This document shows, piece by piece, positions 1-5,887 of a stretch of DNA of 8,514 bases. Positions within the stretch are counted from its first letter, which is position 1; the number at the start of each line of letters is the position of its first letter. The stretch is from JBHIER01 sp046760705 [NCBI: bacterium]. Lineage in GTDB: Bacteria > JBHIER01 > G020348925. The stretch is taken from NCBI GenBank assembly GCA_046760705.1, contig JBHIER010000118.1, forward strand, positions 1-8,514, in the 5' to 3' direction. Made by a program: the position numbers and the translations under genes. Under the pieces are notes generated by a model. The model was not told where the DNA came from and did no database searches. It saw only the letters and a list, made by a program, of their open reading frames with translations.

Positions 1-196
1 TTTTGCCGGCAACCTTCTCCACATTCATGCCTTCCAACAGCTCTTTGTGTCTCTGTTCCTCCTTTGCCATCTCCTTGAAAGCCTCTTTCATGTGAAACCT
101 CTCCACCCGCCGGCTGGCCTCTTGGTAAAAAGCTGCCGCCTCCGCTTCTTTCTCCGCGGCAAAGCCAATGACTTCCTGCAACTCTTTAGGTTCCAT
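1..196 (-). CDS. Ferritin-like diiron protein, N-terminal part (runs off window)
   Basis: The first 65 codons of a gene whose 3' end lies outside the window. The peptide starts MEPKELQEVIGFAAEKEAEA and contains the first half of a ferritin-like diiron site: a helix with a Glu in EKEAEAAAFY, then AKEEQRH, an ExxH motif about 30 residues later. This helix pair is typical of rubrerythrin-family four-helix bundles, which reduce peroxide or oxygen or oxidise iron in the cytoplasm. The start is set by GGAGGA four bases before the ATG. It lies 120 bp downstream of the desulforedoxin gene and is probably cotranscribed with it, which suggests a redox partnership. Whether a rubredoxin domain follows cannot be seen. 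The family assignment is fairly safe; the precise function is unknown. Confidence 0.75.
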   Translation of the reverse strand, partial: MEPKELQEVIGFAAEKEAEAAAFYQEASRRVERFHMKEAFKEMAKEEQRHKELLEGMNVEKVAGK

Positions 197-267
197 TGCA
201 TCCTCCAATCAAAGCTTTCTGCATGTTCACGGTTTCACAGACACAGAATTGGCTCTTCCCACAAAAC

Positions 268-290
268 CCCAAAGGGTAACAGACTTTGGG
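268..290 (-). terminator. Weak hairpin after the desulforedoxin gene
   Basis: On the minus strand CCCAAAG pairs with CTTTGGG (7 bp) across a 9-nt loop and is followed by GTTTTG. It lies about 27 bp beyond the desulforedoxin stop codon and about 70 bp before the next gene. The stem is short and the T run is only four bases, so it is at best a leaky terminator or attenuator between the two genes. Confidence 0.3.
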
Positions 291-316
291 CTGGCTCAAA
301 GCTCTCACGGAATTGA

Positions 317-433
317 TCAATCCTTCAATTCCATCGGCTGATTGCAGCAGACGAGTGTTCCCGCACCGGCCTTGACCACAGTGACTTCCTGTCCGCAAAT
401 ATTGCAGACGTATGTCCTGCCCTGCTCGGCCAT
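317..433 (-). CDS. Desulforedoxin, stand-alone Fe(SCys)4 protein, 38 aa
   Basis: A 38-residue protein beginning MAEQGRTYVCNICGQEV and ending CCNQPMELKD. The four cysteines C10-x2-C13 and C29-C30 are the desulforedoxin pattern (CxxC ... CC), and the Gly-rich AGAGTLVCC turn matches Desulfovibrio gigas desulforedoxin, which is 36 residues long. Desulforedoxins are cytoplasmic homodimers with one rubredoxin-like iron per chain and act in electron transfer; the same fold is the N-terminal domain of desulfoferrodoxin. AGGAGGTGA 6-8 bases before the ATG makes it a convincing gene despite its size. A longer ORF in another frame over the same DNA has no recognisable features. It precedes a ferritin-like gene. 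The superoxide reductase in this window lacks this domain, so the protein may serve it in trans (inference). Confidence 0.88.
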   Translation of the reverse strand: MAEQGRTYVCNICGQEVTVVKAGAGTLVCCNQPMELKD

Positions 434-593
434 TCTGGTTCACCTCCTCTCCAAAATGAGTTTAGTGCTCTGGTTCGCAACTATGGTGACGTATTGTACT
501 GTCTGTCCCAAAATGCGTTCATAAAGAAAGGCCCTATCGTTTGCTGTCATTGTGTATGTAATGATCTTACGTCATCGTATCTACGAACATGTG

Positions 594-830
594 TACTTAG
601 TGTCTGAACGAAAACTCATGATTTATTAGTGTCATTGCTCGGCCTGTTAAATAATGACAATTTTACGGGGCGAGGAGTGAGGACCGAGCGACGAAGCAAT
701 CCCCTCTGGCACAGGAGATTGCTTCGGCAAAAAACGCCTCGCCCTGTTTAATTTTAATTACATTTATTAAACGGGGCGAGCAATGACAGCATAACGGTAA
801 TTTAGGTAGTTTTCGTTCAAACACTACTTA
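594..830. mobile_element. MITE-like element with terminal inverted repeats and target duplication
   Basis: The non-coding stretch at 600-824 (225 bp) is bounded by 17-bp inverted repeats, GTGTCTGAACGAAAACT at 600-616 and the complement of GTGTTTGAACGAAAACT at 808-824, with one mismatch. A perfect direct repeat TACTTA flanks it at 594-599 and 825-830, as expected of a target-site duplication. Inside is a second inverted pair, GTCATTGCTC (631-640) and GAGCAATGAC (778-787), then ACGGGGCGAGG / CCTCGCCCTGT (665-675 / 737-747, one mismatch), then a central hairpin. There is no ORF of useful length, so any movement would need a transposase supplied in trans. The parent IS family is unknown to me. 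It occupies most of the 433-bp gap between the desulforedoxin gene and the diiron pair; nothing else in that gap could be assigned. Confidence 0.75.
692..726. repeat. Central hairpin of the MITE-like element
   Basis: CGAAGCAATC at 692-701 pairs perfectly with GATTGCTTCG at 717-726 across a 15-nt loop, with CCT/AGG able to extend the pairing inside the loop. The surrounding text (GCGAGGAGTGAGGACCGAGC, then GACGAAGCAATC) resembles a short repeat I recall from many unrelated bacterial draft genomes (GCGAGGAGCGAAGCGACGAAGCAATCTC-like, quoted from memory). It may be an older repeat captured inside, or forming the core of, the larger element. Confidence 0.6.
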
Positions 831-866
831 GTTGATATCCCCCAAAGTCTCAAGTCATCCCAACCT

Positions 867-1406
867 TTACGGTCCAGCTTCGTATATGTGTCCCTCCTCC
901 CAGGCAAACCAGAGATCGGGGGTCTTCAGATAGATGTACGTGTTTTGAAGGGCATCATAATGGTCGGACTCATCGCGGGCCAGAGATTCCAAAAGCGCTT
1001 TTCCCTCCGGATCTTCAATCTCGTTTTGCGCGTGGGTGTAAAATTTGTACCCCTTGTTCTCCATCTCCATGGCCATTTCCAGAGCTTTGAGCTCGTCCAC
1101 ATCGGCCGGGACAATAGCCTTCACCTTCTCCTTGGCCTGACTGAAGAGAGTTTTAAATCTGAATGTATCCCGCTCTTCTGTTCCCGGGGCTGATTCACCC
1201 CATTTCCCCTCAGCCTTCATCTTTTCATAGGCACTCTTCAGCTTCTTCTTATGTTCGGTCTCCTCTCTGGCCAGCCACTGTAGCATCTTCTTTCCCAGAG
1301 GATTGGACACCTTTTCACTGGCACTGCAGTAAAAATCGTACCCGTCCTGTTCAAACTTGAGGGCATATTCCAATATCTCCCTCTGACTGCCAAGAACGTC
1401 TTCCAT
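867..1406 (-). CDS. Ferritin-like diiron protein (rubrerythrin family, no rubredoxin domain), 179 aa
   Basis: Two ferritin-like helix pairs with a complete set of carboxylate and His ligands: E19, E49-x2-H52 (REETEH), E116 and E146-x2-H149 (RDESDH). Each pair also carries the GYxFY helix signature (residues 22-26 and 119-123). No CxxC motif is present, so a C-terminal rubredoxin domain is absent. The family reduces peroxide or oxygen or oxidises ferrous iron in the cytoplasm. The start at 1406 is preferred: GGGGGGTGA lies just upstream. An in-frame ATG eight codons earlier abuts the previous stop codon and has no ribosome site. It follows the other diiron gene by 25 bp, apparently in the same operon. 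The duplicated helix-pair layout suggests origin by gene doubling (inference). Its electron donor is unknown. Confidence 0.82.
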   Translation of the reverse strand: MEDVLGSQREILEYALKFEQDGYDFYCSASEKVSNPLGKKMLQWLAREETEHKKKLKSAYEKMKAEGKWGESAPGTEERDTFRFKTLFSQAKEKVKAIVPADVDELKALEMAMEMENKGYKFYTHAQNEIEDPEGKALLESLARDESDHYDALQNTYIYLKTPDLWFAWEEGHIYEAGP

Positions 1407-1431
1407 TGTCACCCCCCTCAAAAGATTCACA

Positions 1432-1911
1432 TTATTGAGCCAGGCGCTTCTTCAATTCTGCCAATTTTCTGATGTGGCCCTTCTCCTGTTCGATCAGTTC
1501 CGCGACAACCTTCTGATCCGACTCGGAGACATAGGGCCTAAATTCTCTGAAATAGAGGATGGAGTCCTTCTCAAAACCGATGGCCAGCCGAAAGACCTCT
1601 TTGTCGTCAATGGCTCTCTGGACAAACTCTGTGGTGTCGATCCCGGCATAGAGGCGACCGTCAATTACCCCATCCATGTACGCCTGCATCTCCTCGGTGT
1701 ACCACGGAGAGTGAGACTCCTCGGGCAGTCTATCCCGGATCTTCGAAAAGGTCTCTATGTGCCTCATCTCCTCTTCGGCGAGAAATTGAAAAAGACCCCT
1801 TGTGTCGTCGCCCTGGCTCAATTCGGACACAGTGGAGTAAAATCCCCTTCTCTTCCTTTCCTTCTCAATTGCGGCTTCAACAATTTCACGGGCGGAAAAA
1901 AGAACAGCCAT
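1432..1911 (-). CDS. Ferritin-like diiron protein, 159 aa
   Basis: A ferritin-like protein with diiron ligands at E18 (IEKERKRRGFY), E48-x2-H51 (AEEEMRH), E114 (GFEKDSILYF) and E143-x2-H146 (IEQEKGH). It has no rubredoxin or other cysteine motif. It starts MAVLFSAREIVEAAIEKE, and GGGAGGTGA lies six bases before the ATG, so the start is secure. It is the first gene of a two-gene unit with the next diiron protein (867-1406). The two share general architecture but are diverged, so they are probably not redundant. Expected roles are peroxide or oxygen reduction or iron handling in the cytoplasm, inferred from family membership only. Confidence 0.82.
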   Translation of the reverse strand: MAVLFSAREIVEAAIEKERKRRGFYSTVSELSQGDDTRGLFQFLAEEEMRHIETFSKIRDRLPEESHSPWYTEEMQAYMDGVIDGRLYAGIDTTEFVQRAIDDKEVFRLAIGFEKDSILYFREFRPYVSESDQKVVAELIEQEKGHIRKLAELKKRLAQ

Positions 1912-1952
1912 TGTCTCACCTCCCTAGGGTTATAAACCGAGAATATCCATTG

Positions 1953-2125
1953 GCCACAGAGGCACGGAGGACACAGAGTTGATTTTATTTAAGATAGATT
2001 CGGAATTTCTCTTGCCACATTTCACCTTCAAGTGAATAGATCCATGTAAGTTAAGGTATTGTTAATATTAATTCTCTGTGTCTCTGCCTGCCCCGTTGCG
2101 AAGCATTACGGAGTGACTCTGTGGC
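1953..2125. repeat. Diverged inverted repeat between zupT and the diiron operon
   Basis: GCCACAGAG at 1953-1961 is matched by CTCTGTGGC at 2117-2125, and ACACAGAG at 1971-1978 by CTCTGTGT at 2074-2081. The right arm carries about 25 extra bases between the two blocks. The left arm resembles a CACAGAGG-CACAGAGGACACAGAG type repeat that I recall in many bacterial intergenic regions. It has no ORF and no clear target duplication. It is probably a decayed palindromic element. It fills much of the 259-bp gap 1912-2170, which must also hold the diiron-operon promoter. Confidence 0.5.
2021..2036. promoter_or_regulatory. Small dyad upstream of the diiron operon
   Basis: TTCACCTTCAAGTGAA has arms TTCAC and GTGAA separated by six bases, about 110 bp before the start of the 159-aa diiron gene. 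It could be an operator, but I found no convincing -35/-10 pair positioned by it and no named regulator whose consensus it matches well. Confidence 0.2.
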
Positions 2126-2170
2126 GCATAATTTGGGATAAAACGTTCCACAAAAAAAGCAGGATTTCGT

Positions 2171-2920
2171 TCATTTCAACAGCCAGAGGCTCAGGGCCAT
2201 GATTGCCATTCCTGCTACGACACCCACAATAGGAAGGTGTTCCCTACCGAAGGCCCGCGAGGCTGGGACAAGTTCGTCCAGCGAGATGGAGACCATGATG
2301 CCGGCAACAGACGCAAGAACCCAACCCAAGAGGGTCGGCGTCAAGAAAGGCCACAGAATAAGTGCGGCCAATGCGGCGCCCACGGGTTCACTCACACCGG
2401 ACAGAAACGACCAGAGGAATGCTTTCCTTCGGTTGCCAGTAGCGGCATAGACTGGGGCGTATACCGCCAGCCCTTCGGGGATGTTGTGGAGGGCAATGGC
2501 CACCGCGATGGCCATTCCAAGGCGCACGTCCTTGAGCGCGCCGGCAAAGGTGGCCATGCCTTCGGGAAGGTTGTGAATCCCTATTCCCAGAGCAACCAGC
2601 AGCCCGGTCCGCATCAGCCTGCCTTTATGGCCCTCGTGCTGACCGATGTAGTCGTGGGGAACAAGAAAATCTATCAGAAAGAAGCTCGCCATCCCCAGAA
2701 AGAACCCCGCGTGGGCGGACAGAAATCCGATCGATTCGATGGACCCCTGGAGCAGCTCGACAAAGGAGACCAGGATCATCACCCCAGCGGAAAAGCCTAA
2801 TGTGGCGCTCATCAAACGCGGTCCGGGCTTCCGCACTACCAGGCCGAGCCCACTTCCGATAGTGGTCGAAAGGCCTGCGGCGGCCGTCAGCAGCAAGGCA
2901 ATGGCGACGTTGGGTTCCAT
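2171..2920 (-). CDS. zupT: ZIP-family divalent metal transporter (ZupT-like), 249 aa
   Basis: An inner-membrane protein with about eight hydrophobic helices. The paired ZIP signatures HNLPEG (116-121) and HNIPEG (145-150) form the transmembrane metal site. A His-rich loop (PHDYIGQHEGHKG, 88-100) precedes them, and SEPVGA (177-182) is the usual conserved motif in helix six. The length matches E. coli ZupT (257 aa). Family members import Zn2+, Fe2+, Mn2+ or Co2+; which metal is carried here is not visible. The ribosome site is modest (GGGATGAG before ATG). The gene starts 45 bp after the aspartate ammonia-lyase stop codon, so the two are probably cotranscribed. Metal supply would suit the iron proteins around it, but that link is inference. 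No convincing terminator follows, although a T7 run lies about 15 bp downstream. Confidence 0.85.
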   Translation of the reverse strand: MEPNVAIALLLTAAAGLSTTIGSGLGLVVRKPGPRLMSATLGFSAGVMILVSFVELLQGSIESIGFLSAHAGFFLGMASFFLIDFLVPHDYIGQHEGHKGRLMRTGLLVALGIGIHNLPEGMATFAGALKDVRLGMAIAVAIALHNIPEGLAVYAPVYAATGNRRKAFLWSFLSGVSEPVGAALAALILWPFLTPTLLGWVLASVAGIMVSISLDELVPASRAFGREHLPIVGVVAGMAIMALSLWLLK

Positions 2921-2965
2921 ATCTCATCCCACATCCTGATCTCCCGACGCATCGGGCTCGGGCCT

Positions 2966-4387
2966 TCACACTACCCCCTTCGTCTCGGAATTTCTGGAAA
3001 TTGGACGTTGACCGGTAACAACCTCGGGGTCCAGAATCTTTTCCAACTCCTCTCTGCTCAAAATTCCCTTTTCCAAAACGACGTCTACAACCGATGTTCC
3101 CCTTCCTTCGGCCTCTTTGGCCAGCTCGGCCGCCTTCAGATACCCAATCCGAGGGCTCAACAGGGTCGCCAGAGCAATGCTCTGCTCGAAAAAGCCACGG
3201 CAGCGTTTGGTGTCAGCGCTTATACCGCGGACACATTTTTCAATAAACACCGGCAAAAAATTTTTGAGAATCTCTATTGATTCCAAAAGGTTGTGAATCA
3301 TCACCGGCATCATGACGTTGAAATCGAGCTGACCCGCCTGAACGGCCATGGAGATGGTCAGGTCATTGCCCACCACCTGATAGGCGATCATGTCGAGACA
3401 CTCGGCCATGACCGGATTCACCTTGCCGGGCATCATGGATGAACCCGGCTGAACCGGCGGCAGGCCAATTTCGGCCAGACCCGTCCTGGGCCCGGAACTG
3501 AGAAGCCGCAGGTCGTTGGCCACCCTTATCAGCTCCAGAGCGAGCTCTTTGAGTCCACTGGAGACGGCGGCTGTGGGCAAAAAGCTCTGCATTGCCGCTC
3601 TTGAATCCGATGCCGCGCTCAATGTAAGCCCTGAAATGTACCCCAGATTTCGGATTACAGTCGCTCTATACAAAGGTGGAGCGTTTACGCCTGTGCCTGC
3701 GGCTGTCCCACCGAGTGCCACCTCCTCCAAGAGCTTACTTCTCTCCACAATCTGATCCCTGGCTCGTCCAATGGCTGCCCCGTAGGCTAAAAACTCCTGA
3801 CCAAGGGTGATGGGGACAGCGTCCTGAAGGTGGGTTCTGGCAGATTTTATGACCGCGGCAAACTCCTTCCCTTTTGCCTCTAAAGCCGAGGCCAGATCGT
3901 CCAAGACTCCAACCAGTTCTTCGACCATGAAGAGGGTCGATATATGCATAGCCGTGGGGAAGGTGTCGTTGGTGGACTGGGCGAGGTTGACGTGGTCGTT
4001 AGGGGAAAGGTATCCATAATTGCCCCGCTCCCGGCCCAAAATCTCCAGAGCCCGGTTGGCCAGCACCTCGTTCACATTCATGTTGAAAGAGGTGCCGGCC
4101 CCGGCCTGATAAACGTCCACCATCCACTGATCAGCAAATCTCCCGGCCAGCGCTTCATCACAAGCCTGGAGGATGGCCCTGCCCCTCTCTGTGTCCAGAC
4201 TCCCCAGTTCCATGTGAGTGGTGGCGCAGGCCTTTTTGATCATCAGATAGGCCCGGATAAATTGCGGATGCATGCATCTCCCACTGACCGGGAAATTCTC
4301 AGTGGCTCTCAAGGTCTGAATGCCATAATAGGCATCAGCCGGGACGTTCCTTTCTCCCAGAGAGTCCCGTTCTGTGCGATACTCCAC
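2966..4387 (-). CDS. aspA: Aspartate ammonia-lyase, 473 aa
   Basis: Catalyses L-aspartate = fumarate + NH3 in the cytoplasm. It belongs to the fumarase/aspartase superfamily: the signature GSSMMPGKVNP (315-325) is the mobile loop with the catalytic serine. Other substrate-site blocks are GAGTSFNMNVNE (96-107), NDHVNLAQSTND (130-141) and ARTHLQDAVPITLGQEF (183-199). The N-terminus (YRTERDSLGERNVP, YYGIQTLRATENF) and the GAGTS spelling, where class II fumarases have GSGTQ, favour aspartase. Fumarase is the alternative, and MPGKVNP is found in both. The start is GTG at 4387: TGA stands in the same frame only nine bases upstream, so no earlier start exists. The ribosome site is poor, which hints at modest translation. 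It leads a unit with the ZIP transporter and has no obvious functional tie to the oxidative-stress genes on either side. Confidence 0.87.
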   Translation of the reverse strand: MEYRTERDSLGERNVPADAYYGIQTLRATENFPVSGRCMHPQFIRAYLMIKKACATTHMELGSLDTERGRAILQACDEALAGRFADQWMVDVYQAGAGTSFNMNVNEVLANRALEILGRERGNYGYLSPNDHVNLAQSTNDTFPTAMHISTLFMVEELVGVLDDLASALEAKGKEFAAVIKSARTHLQDAVPITLGQEFLAYGAAIGRARDQIVERSKLLEEVALGGTAAGTGVNAPPLYRATVIRNLGYISGLTLSAASDSRAAMQSFLPTAAVSSGLKELALELIRVANDLRLLSSGPRTGLAEIGLPPVQPGSSMMPGKVNPVMAECLDMIAYQVVGNDLTISMAVQAGQLDFNVMMPVMIHNLLESIEILKNFLPVFIEKCVRGISADTKRCRGFFEQSIALATLLSPRIGYLKAAELAKEAEGRGTSVVDVVLEKGILSREELEKILDPEVVTGQRPISRNSETKGVV

Positions 4388-4548
4388 TGTATATCAAAAC
4401 ACCCAGAAAGGTACTTTTTTTCAGTTTCGAAAACCCTGTTTTGTTGCGCGTATAAAAGACTCACTTTAAAAGAGCAGGAAGGAGCCTCCGAATTGAACGG
4501 CTGAGAAATCCAGGAGCTCCTTTCTGTATCTCTCTTTCCGGTCGTCCT

Positions 4549-4956
4549 CTATTCCAACAGCGATGAAAACTGGCTCAGATGTTCCTCCTCGTCTGCCAAA
4601 ATCCCCTCCAACATCCGCCGCGTCACAATGTCCTCCTTGCACGTTTCGATCAACTCCTTGTACAGATCGACGGCCTCTTCCTCGGCCTTGACATCAGCGG
4701 CGATCATGCTCTTCAAATCGCCGCCGACTTTGATCTCCCGCGGTTTCGTGGTCGGAGTCCCACCCAGAAAGTCGATCCGCTCGGCCAACATCTCGGCATG
4801 CTTCATCTCGGTGATCGATATCCCCTTAAAAATACCCTTCACCGCCTGGCTCTCTATGCCTTTGGCCATAACGTGATGCCAAAAATACTGGGTTATAACG
4901 GACAGTTCTCGCTCCAATGCCCTGTTCAATCCCTCAACGATCTTCTCCTTATCCAT
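4549..4956 (-). CDS. bfr: Bacterioferritin-like protein lacking helix E, 135 aa
   Basis: A ferritin-like four-helix bundle of bacterioferritin type (ALERELSVITQYFWHHVMA, EMKHAEMLAERIDFLGG, DEEEH). Ferroxidase ligands are E17, E50, H53, E93, E123 and H126. M51, next to E50, matches the Met52 that ligates heme in E. coli bacterioferritin. The start at 4956 is fixed by AGGAGG six bases upstream; a longer frame begins inside the preceding superoxide reductase gene and is not credible. The protein ends only nine residues after H126, whereas E. coli Bfr has about 28 more. The short helix E that lines the fourfold channels is therefore missing, and a 24-subunit cage is not assured. It is the last gene of the five-gene stress operon, 26 bp after the superoxide reductase. 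The likely role is iron oxidation or storage coupled to peroxide use. Confidence 0.8.
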   Translation of the reverse strand: MDKEKIVEGLNRALERELSVITQYFWHHVMAKGIESQAVKGIFKGISITEMKHAEMLAERIDFLGGTPTTKPREIKVGGDLKSMIAADVKAEEEAVDLYKELIETCKEDIVTRRMLEGILADEEEHLSQFSSLLE

Positions 4957-4982
4957 CTCGACCTCCTCTTTGACCTTTAAGG

Positions 4983-5348
4983 TCAACTGGTGACTTGAAC
5001 CGCTTTTTCTGACTCCCACATGCCATGCAGGTTGCACCTGGCGATGGCCCTGAGAGTCGTATCCTCAAAGAGTTTGAGAGTTAGACAGACCGGGCTGGTG
5101 CTCACAGTGGGGGTGAAATCCACCCGCGAGAGAAATGCCTCCCCGGCGAACAACTCAAGCCACTGGATGTGGTGTCCTCCCTCATCGGGGTGGGACAACT
5201 CTTTGCCCACCGTGACTTTTACCTCAAAGGGCTCTCCCCTCCTTACCGTATCTGGCGCCTCGATGGTGGGCACATGCTTCTTCTCAAGATCGGTGGGATT
5301 GGCCGGGTCCTTGACCCGATTGATCCCTTTAAACAGGTCTTGGCTCAT
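4983..5348 (-). CDS. sor: Superoxide reductase, neelaredoxin type without desulforedoxin domain, 121 aa
   Basis: Reduces superoxide to H2O2 at a mononuclear Fe(His)4(Cys) centre in the cytoplasm without releasing oxygen. Ligands visible are H25 (KKHVP), H53 (SHPDEGGHHI), H59, and C105-N-L-H108 in RCNLHGMWE. The N-terminus has no CxxC...CC desulforedoxin domain, so this is the one-iron (neelaredoxin, class II) form. The start at 5348 is chosen because AGGAGGTGA lies eight bases before this ATG; a GTG nine bases earlier is part of the ribosome site itself. Oddity: the usual E-K-H-V-P, whose Glu is the sixth iron ligand in the oxidised state, reads E-K-K-H-V-P here, placing Lys where Glu is expected. 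It sits between the peroxiredoxin, which can remove its H2O2, and the bacterioferritin-like gene. Confidence 0.92.
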   Translation of the reverse strand: MSQDLFKGINRVKDPANPTDLEKKHVPTIEAPDTVRRGEPFEVKVTVGKELSHPDEGGHHIQWLELFAGEAFLSRVDFTPTVSTSPVCLTLKLFEDTTLRAIARCNLHGMWESEKAVQVTS

Positions 5349-5395
5349 TCGTCTCACCTCCTTTGCTTGTTAAGCTTTTCCCAACTTTGAAGCCA

Positions 5396-5875
5396 TTAGC
5401 GTTGCTCAATCTTTTTCAGCTCGGTTAGAATGGCTTGTACGTCGGGAGTCTCTCCTATGGGGTAAATTTTAATATAACGAATAATACCCCTTTTATCAAT
5501 AACAAAAATAGCCCGCTCGCTGAAGCCCTCCTCTCTCAGCACACCGTAGCGCTGGGCCACGTCACCGTGGGGCCAGAAATCACTGAGCAACGGATAGGAC
5601 TTGACCCCTATCGATTCCGCCCAAGCGGTTTTGCTGGGCTGACTGTCAACGCTGATACTCAGAACCTGAGTATTTAAGCCTTCGAACTCAGCAATATTCT
5701 TCTCGAAGGCCTGCATCTCCGATTGTCAGACCGACGTCCAGGCCAAGGGATGAAAGGCAAGAACGACGTTCTTTTGATCCCGATACTCATTGAGACTCAC
5801 ACTGTCTCCCAAGTGGCTGAGCAGGGTGAAATCAGGGGCTTTATCTCCGACTTTTGATTGAACTTGATCAGCCAT
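5396..5875 (-). CDS. Selenocysteine-containing peroxiredoxin (in-frame TGA read as Sec), 159 aa
   Basis: A thioredoxin-fold peroxiredoxin of AhpC/TSA (AhpE/BCP-like) type that reduces H2O2 and organic peroxides. The frame starts with ATG at 5875 behind GGGAGG, 12 bp after the wrbA stop codon. It reads through KVGDKAPDFTLLSHLGD, VVLAFHPLAWTSV, then TGA (5728-5726, codon 50), then QSEMQAFEKNIAEF and SISVDS...LLSDFWPHGDVAQRYGV...SERAIFVIDK to TAA. The TGA is exactly at the peroxidatic position of P-x3-T-x2-C, with T47 before it and the conserved Arg as R121. No other cysteine exists, so this would be a one-Sec enzyme needing an external thiol reductant. Restart at M54 is unlikely, since its GGAG abuts the ATG. 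A downstream stem-loop could act as SECIS. Alternative: a nonsense mutation of a Cys codon. Automated callers would report only a 106-aa C-terminal fragment. Confidence 0.85.
5678..5728 (-). promoter_or_regulatory. Candidate bacterial SECIS element following the Sec UGA
   Basis: After UGA (5728-5726) come 15 nt, then GCCUUCGA (5710-5703), a 17-nt loop GAAGAAUAUUGCUGAGU, and UCGAAGGC (5685-5678), a perfect 8-bp stem. The loop starts 23 nt after UGA and begins with G, which fits the known spacing and loop-G preference of bacterial SECIS elements, although the loop is longer than usual. A competing stem, UCGGAG/CUUCGA with the 8-nt loop AUGCAGGC, starts only three bases after UGA and includes a G-U pair. 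Either could be the SelB site; neither is proven. Confidence 0.5.
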
Positions 5876-5887
5876 TTTAAACCTCCC

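Noticed and set aside
186-443. 85-aa minus-strand ORF over the desulforedoxin gene
   Set aside because: No recognisable motif and it overlaps the start of the next gene. The overlapping 38-aa frame has the full desulforedoxin cysteine pattern and a matching ribosome site.
555-580. Second HcpR/FNR-like site upstream of desulforedoxin (ATGATCTTACGTCAT)
   Set aside because: The arms are only ATGA/TCAT with an odd 7-base spacer, and no -10 box lies at the right distance.
2000-2020. Sigma-54 promoter (TGGCA...TTCC) before the diiron operon on the minus strand
   Set aside because: The spacing between the GG and the expected GC is off and the GC element is missing.
2147-2165. Possible rho-independent terminator after zupT (T7 run on the minus strand)
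   Set aside because: No stem of useful length lies directly before the T run; AGCC/GGCT is only 4 bp and too far away.
2966-4387. Class II fumarase in place of aspartase
   Set aside because: The N-terminal block and GAGTS...NMNVNE spelling fit aspartase better, although the superfamily signature alone would allow either.
4500-4548. AGGAGCTCCT palindrome (4511-4520) after bfr as a terminator
   Set aside because: A 10-bp perfect palindrome without a loop or following T run cannot form a normal terminator hairpin.
5396-5716. Stand-alone 106-aa peroxiredoxin starting at MQAFEKNIAEF
   Set aside because: It lacks the N-terminal thioredoxin-fold half and the catalytic residue, and its only GGAG abuts the ATG. 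The upstream 49 codons in the same frame are clearly peroxiredoxin.
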